Source: Luteimonas huabeiensis HB2 (GTDB taxonomy: Bacteria; Pseudomonadota; Gammaproteobacteria; Xanthomonadales; Xanthomonadaceae). From it: a stretch of DNA of 64,000 nucleotides. The stretch covers positions 124,001-188,000 of the forward strand of contig NZ_JAAN01000014.1 of NCBI RefSeq assembly GCF_000559025.1, written 5' to 3'. A program made the position numbers and the translations under genes. This document shows, piece by piece, positions 24,529 through 33,407 of the stretch. Numbering within the stretch: the first letter of the stretch is position 1; every line of letters begins with the position of its first letter. The notes beneath the pieces were generated by a model, which made no database searches, was not told where the DNA came from, and saw nothing but the letters and a program-made list of their open reading frames with translations.

Positions 24529-25322
24529 GCGAGCAGCAGGCAGGGAGCGTTTGGTGGACAAGGATCTACGTCTTCGTGGTGGAGCCGGTGCTCCTGGTGT
24601 CGGGCCTGACGCTGGTGCTTGCGTTGCTGTCGTCCCTGCGCGCGGACCCTGGCCCCGCCAGACTGGCTGCCGCCGTCTTCCTCGTCACCTCCGTCATGGG
24701 GCTCATGGTCCTGGTCCGACAGTATGGACGCCGCCTGCGCTGGCGAGGTAGGCACATGCCCTTGCCCCGCTTCCCGGCGACGCTGCGCATTCCCATCGCG
24801 CGCGCCGCGTGGTGGGAAGTGCTGTTCATGGGCATGGGGATCGTGTTCCCTCTGCTGGTCGTCGTGCTGCGGCCCCTCGTCAAGGACATCCACGAGACGG
24901 ACCCTGTCGTGCTCGCTCTTGCGCTGGGCGGCGTCATCCTGGCCGTGGCGCTCACACGGGCGATCGTGCGAACACTCGTGCGGCGGTTGCGTCGCCTCGA
25001 CCCACCCGCCGACCTCGTGGCCGATGCCCTCGGCCTCACGCGCGAAGGCCCCCAGCGGGTCTTCGTTCCCTGGCAGGCAATACAGTCCATCGAACATGCG
25101 AAGTTCCGAATCTGGAACTCGCACCTGCACCTACTGGCGCTGAAAGTCGATGATCCGCATCGATATGGCCTGAACACCGGCCGCTTCCAACGGCTGATGC
25201 TCAGGGGCACCACCGACGAACGCGGCATGAACGTCGGGCTCGTCAACCTGAGCGGCTACATGCCTTCGCCATCGGACAGCGTGCGCGCGCTCCGCGACTA
25301 CTGGGCCTCGGCGAGGCCATGA
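24525..25322 (+). CDS. Membrane protein with bacterial PH-like (STM3941-type) domain
   Basis: This 265-residue protein has two N-terminal hydrophobic hairpins (about residues 14-65 and 95-150) followed by a soluble domain: LVADALGLTREGPQRVFVPWQAIQSIEHA is the beta-strand pattern of bacterial PH-like domains of the STM3941 group. The role is unknown. It ends the cargo block, and its last 25 bases overlap the 3' end of the convergent DsbA-like conjugation gene, so part of its C terminus may come from the junction. Confidence 0.65.
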   Translation: MSEQQAGSVWWTRIYVFVVEPVLLVSGLTLVLALLSSLRADPGPARLAAAVFLVTSVMGLMVLVRQYGRRLRWRGRHMPLPRFPATLRIPIARAAWWEVLFMGMGIVFPLLVVVLRPLVKDIHETDPVVLALALGGVILAVALTRAIVRTLVRRLRRLDPPADLVADALGLTREGPQRVFVPWQAIQSIEHAKFRIWNSHLHLLALKVDDPHRYGLNTGRFQRLMLRGTTDERGMNVGLVNLSGYMPSPSDSVRALRDYWASARP

Positions 25323-26095
25323 CGGCGGCCACGGACCGCCGTGCCGGCGGCGTCGGCGGCCCCCACTGAACGAGCGTCCGGCCTGTCCGGCGACGCCACC
25401 AGATCGAGCGCCGACAGCAGCGCATCGCCCTCGACCGGACCGTGCAGCAGCAGCGATTTCCCCGTCAGGCCGTCGTCAAGCCGCACGGTGGGCGTGGCGT
25501 TGATGCCGCTACGCACAGCCTCGTGGGCCTGCGCGCGAACGATGGCTGTGGGGCGGTCGCTGTCCAGGCAGGTCCGCATGGCGGTCGTCAGACCCGGCCA
25601 GGCCTGATCGGTCGGCAGCCCCTGGCCATCGCCGCGGGTGTTCTGGTAGAGCCAGGCGATGGCACTGAAGAAGGCCTCGTGGCCTTGCGCTTCGCCTGCG
25701 CACTCGGCCACGCCGGCCAGCCGACTCGCCTCGGGATCGTGCATCGCCAGCGGCAGGTGATGCCACCGCAGGCTGGCCTCGGGGTGGGCATCGATCCAGG
25801 CCATCAGAGTCGGGTAGTAGGCCTTGCAGAACGGACACTCCAGGTCGGCGTACAGCGTCAGCGTGAAGCGCGCATCGGCGGGGCCGTGGCGCCAGGGTGG
25901 GCCGGCCGGATGCGCCTGCGCGACCTCAGGCCCCGTGCGCGGTGTCGGCGCACCGGGAGTGCGGTACAGGAGCCAGCCCAGCAGGCCGGCTACAAGGATG
26001 CCAGCGACCACCCAGGACAGCCGTGGGAGGCGCCCGGCGCGCTTGCGAATGGCCTGGGATCGGCTCGGCAAGGTGGTTCGCTTCGAGGACATCAC
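25298..26095 (-). CDS. DsbA-like thiol-disulfide protein of the conjugation module
   Basis: This 265-residue protein is anchored by one N-terminal membrane segment (WVVAGILVAGLLGWLLY) and has a periplasmic thioredoxin-fold domain: ARFTLTLYADLECPFCKAYYPTLMAWI contains the CPFC active site, and GINATPTVRLDDG the cis-proline loop. It probably introduces or repairs disulfides in conjugation proteins such as the cysteine-rich TIGR03756. It follows the TraC-like ATPase by nine bases, its usual place in these elements. Its 3' end is overlapped by the last metabolic-cargo gene; a charged C-terminal tail after ALDLVAS looks irregular. Confidence 0.85.
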   Translation of the reverse strand: MMSSKRTTLPSRSQAIRKRAGRLPRLSWVVAGILVAGLLGWLLYRTPGAPTPRTGPEVAQAHPAGPPWRHGPADARFTLTLYADLECPFCKAYYPTLMAWIDAHPEASLRWHHLPLAMHDPEASRLAGVAECAGEAQGHEAFFSAIAWLYQNTRGDGQGLPTDQAWPGLTTAMRTCLDSDRPTAIVRAQAHEAVRSGINATPTVRLDDGLTGKSLLLHGPVEGDALLSALDLVASPDRPDARSVGAADAAGTAVRGRRHGLAEAQ

Positions 26096-26104
26096 GCGCT
26101 CCGG

Positions 26105-28984
26105 TTATTTCGGCAGGAACAGCGGAGGCGATGCGATGCCACGCGCCTGGTCGATCTTTTCGGCCACCTTGAAGGCGGCATCCAGTTCGCCGATGCCGTA
26201 CTGGCGCATGAGCTGGTAGCGTTCGGCCTTCTCTTCCGGTTCGGTCTGCGCAAGGGCCAGATAGAGGCTGGGCGGCACGGCGCGGAACAGCACTTCCATC
26301 GACTTGGACAGGATGACGCCCTCGCTGAACTTGCCCGCCTCCTTGCGCGCGGACAGCATCAGCGCCTTCTGCGCGGGTGAAAGTTCGCGGAACCGGGCGA
26401 TCTTCTCCACCTCGTCGGGCGGCATCGACAGGCAGATCCACCACTCGATCATGTTGAGCATGGGCTCGGCGGCCTTGGGCAGGTCGTCGATGTTCTGCGT
26501 CGCCAGCCAGTACCACGCACCGAGCTTGCGCCACATCTTGGTGATCTTGACCACGTAGGGCGCGAGCAGCGGGTTCTTGGTGATGATGTGGCCTTCGTCG
26601 GTGACGTTGATGATCGGCCGGCCCAGGAACTGGTCGCGCTCGGCGATGTTGTTCACAGTGTTGATCAGCGAGATGTAGGCAATGGAGAGCTGCGCGTTGT
26701 AGCCCTCGCGCGCGAAGGTGGCCAGGTCCACGATGGTGATGTCCGCCTCGGGCCAGGGCGTGCCCGGACGGTCGAACATCTCGCCGTCTGCGCCCTGGCA
26801 GAGCATGTCCATCGCATCGGCCATCTCCAGCAGCCGCGCGCGCCGGGCATCCGGCAGGTTGGCGTCGCGGGCGCGTTCGCGCAGCGCGTCGCGCACGTCG
26901 CGGGTCAGCACCGTGCGCGCCTGTGCCACGCAGCGCTGGGCGGCGCCCAGGATGCACTGGCGAATCAGGCTGCGGTCGGCGCGCGTCATGCGCGCTTCCT
27001 CCTTGTCCTCGCCGCCGGTGATCATCAGCCGGGCGGTGATTTCGAGTTCGCCGAGCACGTCCCGCTGGTCATCCCCGTCGTCGGCCTGATGGGTGTCGCC
27101 GTCCTCGTCCAGAGCGTCGGCATCCAGCGTCTGCACCTGGCCCGGTGTATCGACCAGTCGCCAGGCATCGGCGAATGGCGCCAGGCTCACGCCCGCGCCG
27201 GGTGCCAGCTTCACGCGATGCACGCTCAGGCCCAGCCGAGCGGCGAAGTCACCGAACAGGCCAAAGCTGTTGCCGGCCTCGACGATGAACAACCTGGGCC
27301 GGTAGATCGCCGTGACCTGGTTGAGGATGTTGTTCAGCGTGGCGCTCTTGCCGGAACCGGTGGGACCGAAGAGGAACAGGTGGGCGTTCATCTGCCGGTC
27401 GAGCCGGTTCAGTGGGTCGAAGGTGATCGTGCCGCCGCCCCGGTTGAAGAAGGTAATGCCCGGATGGCCGGTGCCCTGGCTGCGCCCCCACACCGGCGCC
27501 AGATTGGCCGCGTGCTGCGCGAACATCAGTTGCGTGTACCACTGCCGCTTGTCCGCCGCCGGGTCGAACAGACAAGGCAGCCAGCGGAGGTAGGTGTTGA
27601 GCGGCGCCACCTCATCCTCTTCGCGCACCGGCTGCAAGCCCGCATTGAGCATGACGTTGACCAGTTGCAGGCCGCGGGCGTCGAGCTGCGCCATGTCGCG
27701 GCCGCGCAGGTAGAACGCCAGCGTACCCCGGTACAGCTTGTGCGCACTGCCGATGAGGCCGCGGGCCTGCTGCACGTCTTGGCGCGCCTGCTCGCTGGCG
27801 AGCGTCTCGCCGACCGCCTTGCGGGCCAGGTGGTTGAGGTGCGCCTCCAGCACGTCCTGCGGCGTGGCGACCAGGGTCAGGCACATCACCGTGTCCTCGG
27901 GCATCTGGTCGAACAGCGCGTTCATCGCATCGCCGCCCTTGCGCGTCTCGCCGGTCACGTGTCCGGTCGCGGGCGGCGAGCGCAGACGATCCATGACGAT
28001 GGCCCGGTGCGGCATGCCGTCGAAGAACCACAGGCCGCGGGCGACATCCGAGCGCGGCTGGCCGAAGAACAGGCGTTGCGCGAAGTCGCCGCTGGCCAGT
28101 TCGATCTCGCCCTCTTCCTGTTCCTCCGGGTAGCGGGCGAGCGCGTAGAAGCGTTCCCGGTCTTCGGCCGTGCTGCCCAGCGCGCCGGGATTCGGGTTGA
28201 ACCAGCGCAGCAGCCAGTCGTGAATGTCCGCCGCGCCAAGGCGCCGGGCCTTGACACCGGCATTCGCCAGGCCGCCGACCAGGCGGTCGCAAATCGTCGC
28301 CAGGGCCTGCTCGGGCGATTGCCCCCGCCGGGCCGATGCTGCGTCCGGGGTGCGCCGATAAACCACCATGCGCACGCGCCGGGTCTGGCCGCGCCACGGC
28401 AGGCGAGTGACCGTGGTGTCCTCGAACAGGCCGCCCGGCTTGGCGATCGCGCGCAGGTGGTGACCGAAGAAGCGCAGATAGAACTCACTGAACGCGCTGC
28501 CCTGCGCGCGTGGATGCAGGTACGCCCCCAGCGTGCGCAGGTAGTGGTCCCAATAGGCTTCGTCCTGCGCATAGAGCTGCACCACCCACGGGTTCTCGTC
28601 CAGTTCGTCGAAGGAGTCCTGCAGCGCGTTCTCCAGGGCATCGCGGGCCTGCCACAGCCAGGCGGTCTCGCGCCCTTCGGTACCGATCGGCTGCAACTCG
28701 AAGAACGCCGCCACCGATTGGCCATCTTCGAGCAGCATGCACCTCGTGGCTGGCAGGTACTCGACCCAGGGCAGCAGGTCGGCGAAGGACGGCGCCACGT
28801 CGTAGAGCGCCGCGTGGTCGGCCTGCGTCGCGGGTCGCCGATGATGCCGCCCAGGGGCGGCTCCAGGTGCCTCAATGCCGTGCGCGGCAAGGCGGGCGAC
28901 ATGTCGCGTCCAGGCGTCCGGCTCGGTGTCGGCCTGGCCTGGCCTGGGGGCCGGACGACGCGGCCACGGCAGTCGCCAGCCCAT
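26105..28984 (-). CDS. traC: Conjugative transfer ATPase, TraC/VirB4-like (TIGR03744, PFL_4706 family)
   Basis: This 959-residue ATPase powers assembly of the mating pilus and secretion channel at the inner membrane. Walker A is GPTGSGKS at residues 540-547 and the Walker B region is GRPIINVTDEGHIITKNPLL, followed by the motif LATQNIDDLP; an N-terminal VirB4-like domain precedes these. An insertion of acidic residues (ALDEDGDTHQADDGDDQRDV) lies between the two nucleotide motifs. The start overlaps the TIGR03751 stop by one base. The opposite strand is open over most of this length because of GC-rich codon use and is not a gene. Confidence 0.95.
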   Translation of the reverse strand: MGWRLPWPRRPAPRPGQADTEPDAWTRHVARLAAHGIEAPGAAPGRHHRRPATQADHAALYDVAPSFADLLPWVEYLPATRCMLLEDGQSVAAFFELQPIGTEGRETAWLWQARDALENALQDSFDELDENPWVVQLYAQDEAYWDHYLRTLGAYLHPRAQGSAFSEFYLRFFGHHLRAIAKPGGLFEDTTVTRLPWRGQTRRVRMVVYRRTPDAASARRGQSPEQALATICDRLVGGLANAGVKARRLGAADIHDWLLRWFNPNPGALGSTAEDRERFYALARYPEEQEEGEIELASGDFAQRLFFGQPRSDVARGLWFFDGMPHRAIVMDRLRSPPATGHVTGETRKGGDAMNALFDQMPEDTVMCLTLVATPQDVLEAHLNHLARKAVGETLASEQARQDVQQARGLIGSAHKLYRGTLAFYLRGRDMAQLDARGLQLVNVMLNAGLQPVREEDEVAPLNTYLRWLPCLFDPAADKRQWYTQLMFAQHAANLAPVWGRSQGTGHPGITFFNRGGGTITFDPLNRLDRQMNAHLFLFGPTGSGKSATLNNILNQVTAIYRPRLFIVEAGNSFGLFGDFAARLGLSVHRVKLAPGAGVSLAPFADAWRLVDTPGQVQTLDADALDEDGDTHQADDGDDQRDVLGELEITARLMITGGEDKEEARMTRADRSLIRQCILGAAQRCVAQARTVLTRDVRDALRERARDANLPDARRARLLEMADAMDMLCQGADGEMFDRPGTPWPEADITIVDLATFAREGYNAQLSIAYISLINTVNNIAERDQFLGRPIINVTDEGHIITKNPLLAPYVVKITKMWRKLGAWYWLATQNIDDLPKAAEPMLNMIEWWICLSMPPDEVEKIARFRELSPAQKALMLSARKEAGKFSEGVILSKSMEVLFRAVPPSLYLALAQTEPEEKAERYQLMRQYGIGELDAAFKVAEKIDQARGIASPPLFLPK

Positions 28985-29415
28985 CAGTAGTCCTCCAGCC
29001 GCTCGCCGGGCATCGCGTACTGCACGCGCTGGTAGAGCGGGAAGACGGTGCTGTAGCCGGGCACCGGTACCGGGTCGGTACCGGCCAGGTGCGGAAAGAC
29101 GTACATGACCAGATCGGGGTTTGGCAGTCGATGGAACTGTCGCTGGATCTCGTTCGCTGCGGTGCGGGTGTAGGCCGCGTTCCGGGCGGGCGCCGCGAGG
29201 GTGTCAGCGTCGGTCAGCGGACGGCGCAGGTCCTGGCGTGCGTCGAGCAGCAGGCGGCCGGCCTGGCCGCCGCTATAGCCGCCAGTCTCGTGCTGCCAGA
29301 TGTCCAGCATGGTGTGCTCGCCCCGGGGCAGCAGCTTTTCCGAGCTGGTGGCACAACCCGCGAGAACGGCGGCGGCGAGCAGGACAAGGGGACGGTCAAT
29401 CCAGGTCCGACGCAT
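28984..29415 (-). CDS. ICE conjugation lipoprotein, TIGR03751 family
   Basis: This 143-residue lipoprotein has the signal RPLVLLAAAVLAGC with Cys21 as the lipidated residue, followed by ATSSEKLLPRGEHTMLDIW. It is thought to act as a small outer-membrane component near the TIGR03752/TraB-like protein, by analogy with TraV. The start overlaps the 3' end of TIGR03752 by 20 bases. Length and position match the family. Confidence 0.85.
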   Translation of the reverse strand: MRRTWIDRPLVLLAAAVLAGCATSSEKLLPRGEHTMLDIWQHETGGYSGGQAGRLLLDARQDLRRPLTDADTLAAPARNAAYTRTAANEIQRQFHRLPNPDLVMYVFPHLAGTDPVPVPGYSTVFPLYQRVQYAMPGERLEDY

Positions 29416-30814
29416 GTGCTTCTCCCATGAGGTGATTCACCCGGCGCCCCTTGGCGTCGTGGTCGATGGCGATCGGCTGCTCCAGGTGCACGGCCACCCT
29501 GGCGCCGGGCTGCACGTAGACCGCAGCGAAGGCCTGGCCGTAGAGCTTGTTGACCCAGTCGGCCATGTCGCGCACGCCACCGGCCAGGATGCGGCCCATG
29601 GCCTCGTTGCCCGAAATGCCGACCGTGCCCAGCGAACCGTTGTTGTTGGCGACCACGGCCACGCTGCCGTTGTCGGACTTGATGAGCGAGGCGGCGCCCG
29701 CGCCGGCCGCGGTGATCAACGCCTGCGATCCCAGGTACTGCTGGGCATTGCTGCGGCGCTCGCCCGAGACGCACGGGATGCCGTAGGGATCGCTGATCCA
29801 GCCCAGGCCATCCAGCAGACTGGTGCTGTTCTGGCTTCGACTGCGCTTGCCGTCGTCTTCCGGCACCGTGCGGATGGTGCCGTCGCTGAACACGAAGGTG
29901 ATGGAACGGACCTGCCCACGCACGCACGAGAGCGTCCAGTCGCCCGAGGCCGTACCGCTCACCACCGCACCGGCCACGTCGGGAATCTCGATGCCGTTGG
30001 CCGCCAGGTTGTCGGCCCCGATCAGCACCTTGAAGGGAAACGGGTCGTTGACGGTGCCGTCGATGGGAATGCGACCGATCAGCGCGGTCATGGCGACCGA
30101 GCCCATCAGCGTGGCATTGGCGGGCACCGTATAGACCGCCTGGGCGGTGCCGCCAACGGCTTGCGCAGTCCTGTCGCTGACGGCCTCCGCCGCAGCCGAC
30201 AGCTCCGGCGAGGCCGGGCCGAAGCTGGAGGGAAAGGCGGGCAAGCGCAGGCTGCTCGAACCGCCCTTCGGATCGGGCCGGGCGTCAGCCGGTTCGATCC
30301 AGCGCATGCTGCCATCCTTGAGCGGTCCGCCGTCATGCCCGTCCAGCCCAAGGCCGATCGGCAGGTCGGCGACATCGCCCTTGCCGGACAGTCCGTCCAG
30401 GCGGCGCTGCAATTCCTGCATCAGCCCTTGCGTGTGCTGCCGGTCGCTGGCGGCCTGGGTTCGCTCCTGTTCCAGGCGGCGACGTTCGCTGTCGAGGGCG
30501 TTCTGGATGCGCTGGTCGATCGCACCCTCGCGGGTACGCAGGCGCTCGTTCTCGGCCTTGTGCTGGCGGTTGTCGCTCAGCGCGGTCTGCAGCTCGGTGC
30601 GGAGCTGCTTGACCTGCGCGACCAGGGTGGCGACGGTATCGCGCGGGGTGTCGCCCGCGATGCCGAGCGCCTTCATTTCCTCGGGAGTGAGCTGCCCCGG
30701 GACATCCTGCTTGCCAGGTGCAGCGTCACTGCCTGAGAACAGCCTGGCACCGACGAACACCAGCAACAATGCCATCGGAATCAGCAGCCACTTCAACAGG
30801 GGATTACTCCTCAT
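29396..30814 (-). CDS. ICE conjugation protein, TIGR03752 (TraB/VirB10-like) family
   Basis: This 472-residue protein has an N-terminal membrane anchor (PLLKWLLIPMALLLVFVGA) and a periplasmic coiled coil (about residues 65-140, ending LMQELQRRLDGLSGKG). Its C-terminal domain contains YTVPANATLMGSVAMTALIGRIPI and VAGAVVSGTASGDWTLSCVRGQ, the TraB/VirB10-like beta domain that spans the envelope. The start at 30814 places the anchor at the N terminus, upstream frame being unconserved, and overlaps TIGR03749 by 11 bases. Confidence 0.9.
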   Translation of the reverse strand: MRSNPLLKWLLIPMALLLVFVGARLFSGSDAAPGKQDVPGQLTPEEMKALGIAGDTPRDTVATLVAQVKQLRTELQTALSDNRQHKAENERLRTREGAIDQRIQNALDSERRRLEQERTQAASDRQHTQGLMQELQRRLDGLSGKGDVADLPIGLGLDGHDGGPLKDGSMRWIEPADARPDPKGGSSSLRLPAFPSSFGPASPELSAAAEAVSDRTAQAVGGTAQAVYTVPANATLMGSVAMTALIGRIPIDGTVNDPFPFKVLIGADNLAANGIEIPDVAGAVVSGTASGDWTLSCVRGQVRSITFVFSDGTIRTVPEDDGKRSRSQNSTSLLDGLGWISDPYGIPCVSGERRSNAQQYLGSQALITAAGAGAASLIKSDNGSVAVVANNNGSLGTVGISGNEAMGRILAGGVRDMADWVNKLYGQAFAAVYVQPGARVAVHLEQPIAIDHDAKGRRVNHLMGEAHASDLD

Positions 30815-31691
30815 CTGACGTCCTCCCCGCAGCGGCGGCCGGCGGCAAGTTCGTGCCGGCATCGATGGGGCCGAGCACCGGCATCAGGGACTCGGCCAGG
30901 CCACGGCCGCGCGTGACCAGATAGACCACCGTGGTGTCGGTCGAAGCGCCCGCAGGCCCCAGGTCGGGATGCTGGAAGGTCGCGGCCACGAAGTCGCCTT
31001 GCAGCGCCCTTGGGTCGAGATCGATACGGTGAGGCGAGGTGTTGGTCAGGCGCACGGCGGTGACCCACTGGTCTTCGAGTCGCCAGGCCGCCAGTGCCCG
31101 CGCCTTGAGCGGCAGCGTTGGCAGCAGTGTGTCCAGCGCGAGCGGGCGCCGCAGCGGCACGCGCCCGATGCCGGCCACGGGCTCGACGGTGCGCAGCGGT
31201 GCGTAAAGGTTCTGCGCCGCGTAGCGCGTCAGGACAACGGTTATCGGCGTCTGCCGACGCCTGCCGGGTTGCGCTGCTTGGGTCGGACCGGCGGCAGTGT
31301 CACCGCTGGCATCCTCGGCGGCGTCCTGCAGGACGATGCGTACAGGCTCCAGCGGCGGCTCGCCTTCCCCGGCGTCCGTGGCTGCGATGTCGACCAGCAC
31401 GATGGCGCCGGATTCCACGTCCTGCAGCTGCAGCCGCGTCGGCGCGATGGCCTCGCTGGCGCGCAGGTAGATGGCGCCGCCCGCGCTCTGCACGCGCAGC
31501 CGCTCGCCCAGGCTCGGGGGCAGGCCGACGCGCACGTTGCGGTCGATGAAGACCACGCGTTCCTGCCCGACGACCAGCGGGACGGCCAGCGGCAACCGCT
31601 GCCAGCGCAGGATCTCGATGGCATGGCTGTCCGGCACCAAGCCGAAGCCAAGGGCCAGGCTCGCCACGATGGTGAAGACGTGGTGTTTCAT
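30804..31691 (-). CDS. ICE conjugation protein, TIGR03749 (TraK-like) family
   Basis: This 295-residue exported protein has the signal peptide VFTIVASLALGFGLVPDSHA. The mature N terminus EILRWQRLPLAVPLVVGQERVVFIDRNVRVGLP is typical of the TraK/VirB9-like secretin-chaperone type, and the C-terminal half contains WVTAVRLTNTSPHRIDLDPRALQGDF. It should sit in the outer-membrane core complex. It overlaps the genes on both sides (four bases with TIGR03746, 11 with TIGR03752). Confidence 0.9.
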   Translation of the reverse strand: MKHHVFTIVASLALGFGLVPDSHAIEILRWQRLPLAVPLVVGQERVVFIDRNVRVGLPPSLGERLRVQSAGGAIYLRASEAIAPTRLQLQDVESGAIVLVDIAATDAGEGEPPLEPVRIVLQDAAEDASGDTAAGPTQAAQPGRRRQTPITVVLTRYAAQNLYAPLRTVEPVAGIGRVPLRRPLALDTLLPTLPLKARALAAWRLEDQWVTAVRLTNTSPHRIDLDPRALQGDFVAATFQHPDLGPAGASTDTTVVYLVTRGRGLAESLMPVLGPIDAGTNLPPAAAAGRTSDEE

Positions 31692-32377
31692 GGGTTGCTT
31701 CCCTGCGAAAGGCCGCCGTCGGGCGTGCCGGACGGAGGCACTGCCGGCGACGGTGCCTCAATCCGCTGCGGCGCGCCGTCATAGCAGTCCAGCGCAAGGC
31801 CGAAGGGGTTGTGCTGGGGATCGACGTCCAGCCGCACCACCTTCAGCGGATAGCGCACCAGGGCCCGCTTGACCTGCTCGGCGCCGTAGTACTCGTCAGC
31901 GCTGACGTCGAGCGTGACGATCCAGTCGCGGCTTGAAACCGTCTTCACCCGCATCGTGGGGTTGTCGCCGAAGCCGCGCCCCGGAATCTCGTAGATGCCA
32001 CGCACCCGCTGGCGCAGTTCACCACTGCTGCGCCGGTGCTCGTAGTCCTGGCGCAGGAAGGCCTGGCAGGCCGGTGTGAAATAGGCCGACAGCGCGTGGA
32101 GGTTGCGCGGGTAGTCCTGTTCGCCATCCGTCGGCCAGCGCTGGACCTGCTGCCAGACGTAGAAGGCGAACGCATAGACATTCTCGGGCGGCACATCCCA
32201 CCAGGCGCGGGTGCTGCCCGAGCGCAGATCGGGGGGCACGTGGATCGTCAGTTGCCTCGGCGCACTCCACCAGCCGAAACCGAGCAGCAGCGCCACCACG
32301 AACAACGCACCGGCGCCCAGGCGCAGCGTGCGCACATGGGCCTGCAGGTGATGGACTTCGTTCCTGAAACGGCTCAT
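31688..32377 (-). CDS. ICE conjugation protein, TIGR03746 (TraE/VirB8-like) family
   Basis: This 229-residue protein has one N-terminal membrane helix (GAGALFVVALLLGFGWW) and a periplasmic domain with NVYAFAFYVWQQVQRWPTDGEQDY and SRDWIVTLDVSADEYYGAEQVKRALVRYPLKVVRL, as in TraE-like inner-membrane scaffold proteins. The start at 32377 overlaps the TIGR03750 stop in ATGA form. The larger open frame upstream runs over the preceding gene and is rejected. Confidence 0.9.
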   Translation of the reverse strand: MSRFRNEVHHLQAHVRTLRLGAGALFVVALLLGFGWWSAPRQLTIHVPPDLRSGSTRAWWDVPPENVYAFAFYVWQQVQRWPTDGEQDYPRNLHALSAYFTPACQAFLRQDYEHRRSSGELRQRVRGIYEIPGRGFGDNPTMRVKTVSSRDWIVTLDVSADEYYGAEQVKRALVRYPLKVVRLDVDPQHNPFGLALDCYDGAPQRIEAPSPAVPPSGTPDGGLSQGSNP

Positions 32378-32784
32378 GAGGCGGCTGCTCCGCGTGAGCG
32401 CCGGGTGGTCCAGTAACCCGACCGCGTGATGAGACGGTGCCCACCGAGCCAGGACGCTGCCAGCGGATGGCGCAGCGCCAGGCGCCACTGCAGTTGCCGG
32501 TACAGCCAGGTGTCCGGGCGGCCGCGCTTCTGCCGGCGCAGGAATCCGCCACCCCCGAACACGCCAGCCGCCACGCCGGCCACGACCAGGGTCGGCACCA
32601 TGGCGACGCTGTGCGTGGCCCAGGCCAGCGGCACGCCGGCGATGAACCCCGCCACCGCGGACAGGCCGGCGCAGATCCAGAGTTCGTCGGCGGTCAGGCC
32701 CCTCACCACCACGGGCTGCCGGTTCAGCCTGTGCGGCAGGAAGGTGACCAGCCCGTCGCGCGCGATATCGTTCAAGGCAGCCAT
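32374..32784 (-). CDS. ICE conjugation protein, TIGR03750 (TraL-like) family
   Basis: This 136-residue inner-membrane protein has the opening LPHRLNRQPVVVRGLTADEL, two membrane segments, and KRGRPDTWLYRQLQWRLALRHPL near the end. It corresponds to the TraL position of F-type systems. It begins seven bases before the next gene's end region and overlaps TIGR03746 by four bases. Confidence 0.85.
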   Translation of the reverse strand: MAALNDIARDGLVTFLPHRLNRQPVVVRGLTADELWICAGLSAVAGFIAGVPLAWATHSVAMVPTLVVAGVAAGVFGGGGFLRRQKRGRPDTWLYRQLQWRLALRHPLAASWLGGHRLITRSGYWTTRRSRGAAAS

Positions 32785-32790
32785 CGCCGC

Positions 32791-33150
32791 TCAGAGCACG
32801 CCGGTGGCCTTGGTCAGCAGCCAGATGCCGACCACCAGCAGGATCGCACCCACGGCCACGGTGAGACCGAACTGGCCCCAGGTGGCGCGGCCGGTATGGA
32901 TCTCCGAGTAGCGCGTGTAGGCGTGGTAGCACACACCGACGAACATCGAGGCGACCACCAGCAGCGCGACCAGCAGCACGATGTCGTAGCCGTAGTTCTG
33001 CAGCGTCTGCATGATGCCGCTGCCCTGGCCGCGCGAGGGGTCCTCGATGGTCGGCAGGCCCTGCGCCCGGGCCGCCAATGGCAAGCCCATCAGCATCAAT
33101 GGCGCGAGGATGGTGGTGGCAATGCGATGGGGAATCGGATGGGTCTTCAT
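32791..33150 (-). CDS. ICE conjugation membrane protein, TIGR03745 family
   Basis: This 119-residue small membrane protein has a signal-like N terminus (IATTILAPLMLMGLPLAARAQ) and two further membrane helices (YDIVLLVALLVVASMFVGVCYHAY and LTVAVGAILLVVGIWLLTKAT). It sits at the pilin-like position of the operon. The start at 33150 gives the standard signal; the upstream extension overlaps its neighbour and is rejected. Confidence 0.85.
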   Translation of the reverse strand: MKTHPIPHRIATTILAPLMLMGLPLAARAQGLPTIEDPSRGQGSGIMQTLQNYGYDIVLLVALLVVASMFVGVCYHAYTRYSEIHTGRATWGQFGLTVAVGAILLVVGIWLLTKATGVL

Positions 33151-33173
33151 GGCGGTCGGGCCTTTCGTGGTGG

Positions 33174-33407
33174 TCAGGACAGGAGGAAATAGGTCAGCAC
33201 CAGGTACATCGCGACGAAGCGCACGACGACACCCAGGAACTGACGCTGGGACAGGCGCTGCTCGGCCCAGCCGGTGTAGGCGGTACGCATGGCCCACACG
33301 CCCCACAGGAGCAGGACGGCGAACACCAGACCGAGCACCACCGTGGCCACGGCGGCGGGGGCGAAGCCGCCGTTGGCCTGGAAGGCGCTGACCTGGGCGG
33401 CGTTCAT
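33174..33407 (-). CDS. ICE conjugation membrane protein, TIGR03758 family
   Basis: This 77-residue protein has two membrane helices (AVATVVLGLVFAVLLLWGVW and FVAMYLVLTYFLLS) linked by a basic loop. It overlaps RAQPRD by four bases and is followed 23 bases later by TIGR03745. The short two-helix design matches pilin-like or channel-associated subunits; its exact role in MPF-G systems is unknown to me. Confidence 0.85.
   Translation of the reverse strand: MNAAQVSAFQANGGFAPAAVATVVLGLVFAVLLLWGVWAMRTAYTGWAEQRLSQRQFLGVVVRFVAMYLVLTYFLLS

Larger units (their letters stand above)
2084..25297. other. Metabolic/transport cargo block inserted into the conjugation operon
   Basis: Thirty-three genes unrelated to conjugation occupy the space between the DsbA-like gene and TIGR03757, which are neighbours in other elements of this class as I recall. 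The block contains transporters, acyl-CoA and amino-acid enzymes, regulators and small unknown proteins on both strands. It is as GC-rich as the conjugation genes. I found no transposase, integrase, IS ends or obvious flanking direct repeats. The first 204 bases (2084-2287) hold no gene; see the finding on a cobalamin-riboswitch-like stretch there. At the other border the last cargo gene overlaps the 3' end of the DsbA-like gene by 25 bases. Confidence 0.8.

Noticed and set aside
26588-28990. An 800-codon open frame on the plus strand across the TraC-like ATPase gene
   Set aside because: It mirrors the GC-rich third-position bias of the real gene, has no recognisable motif, and the opposite frame contains all TraC/VirB4 motifs.
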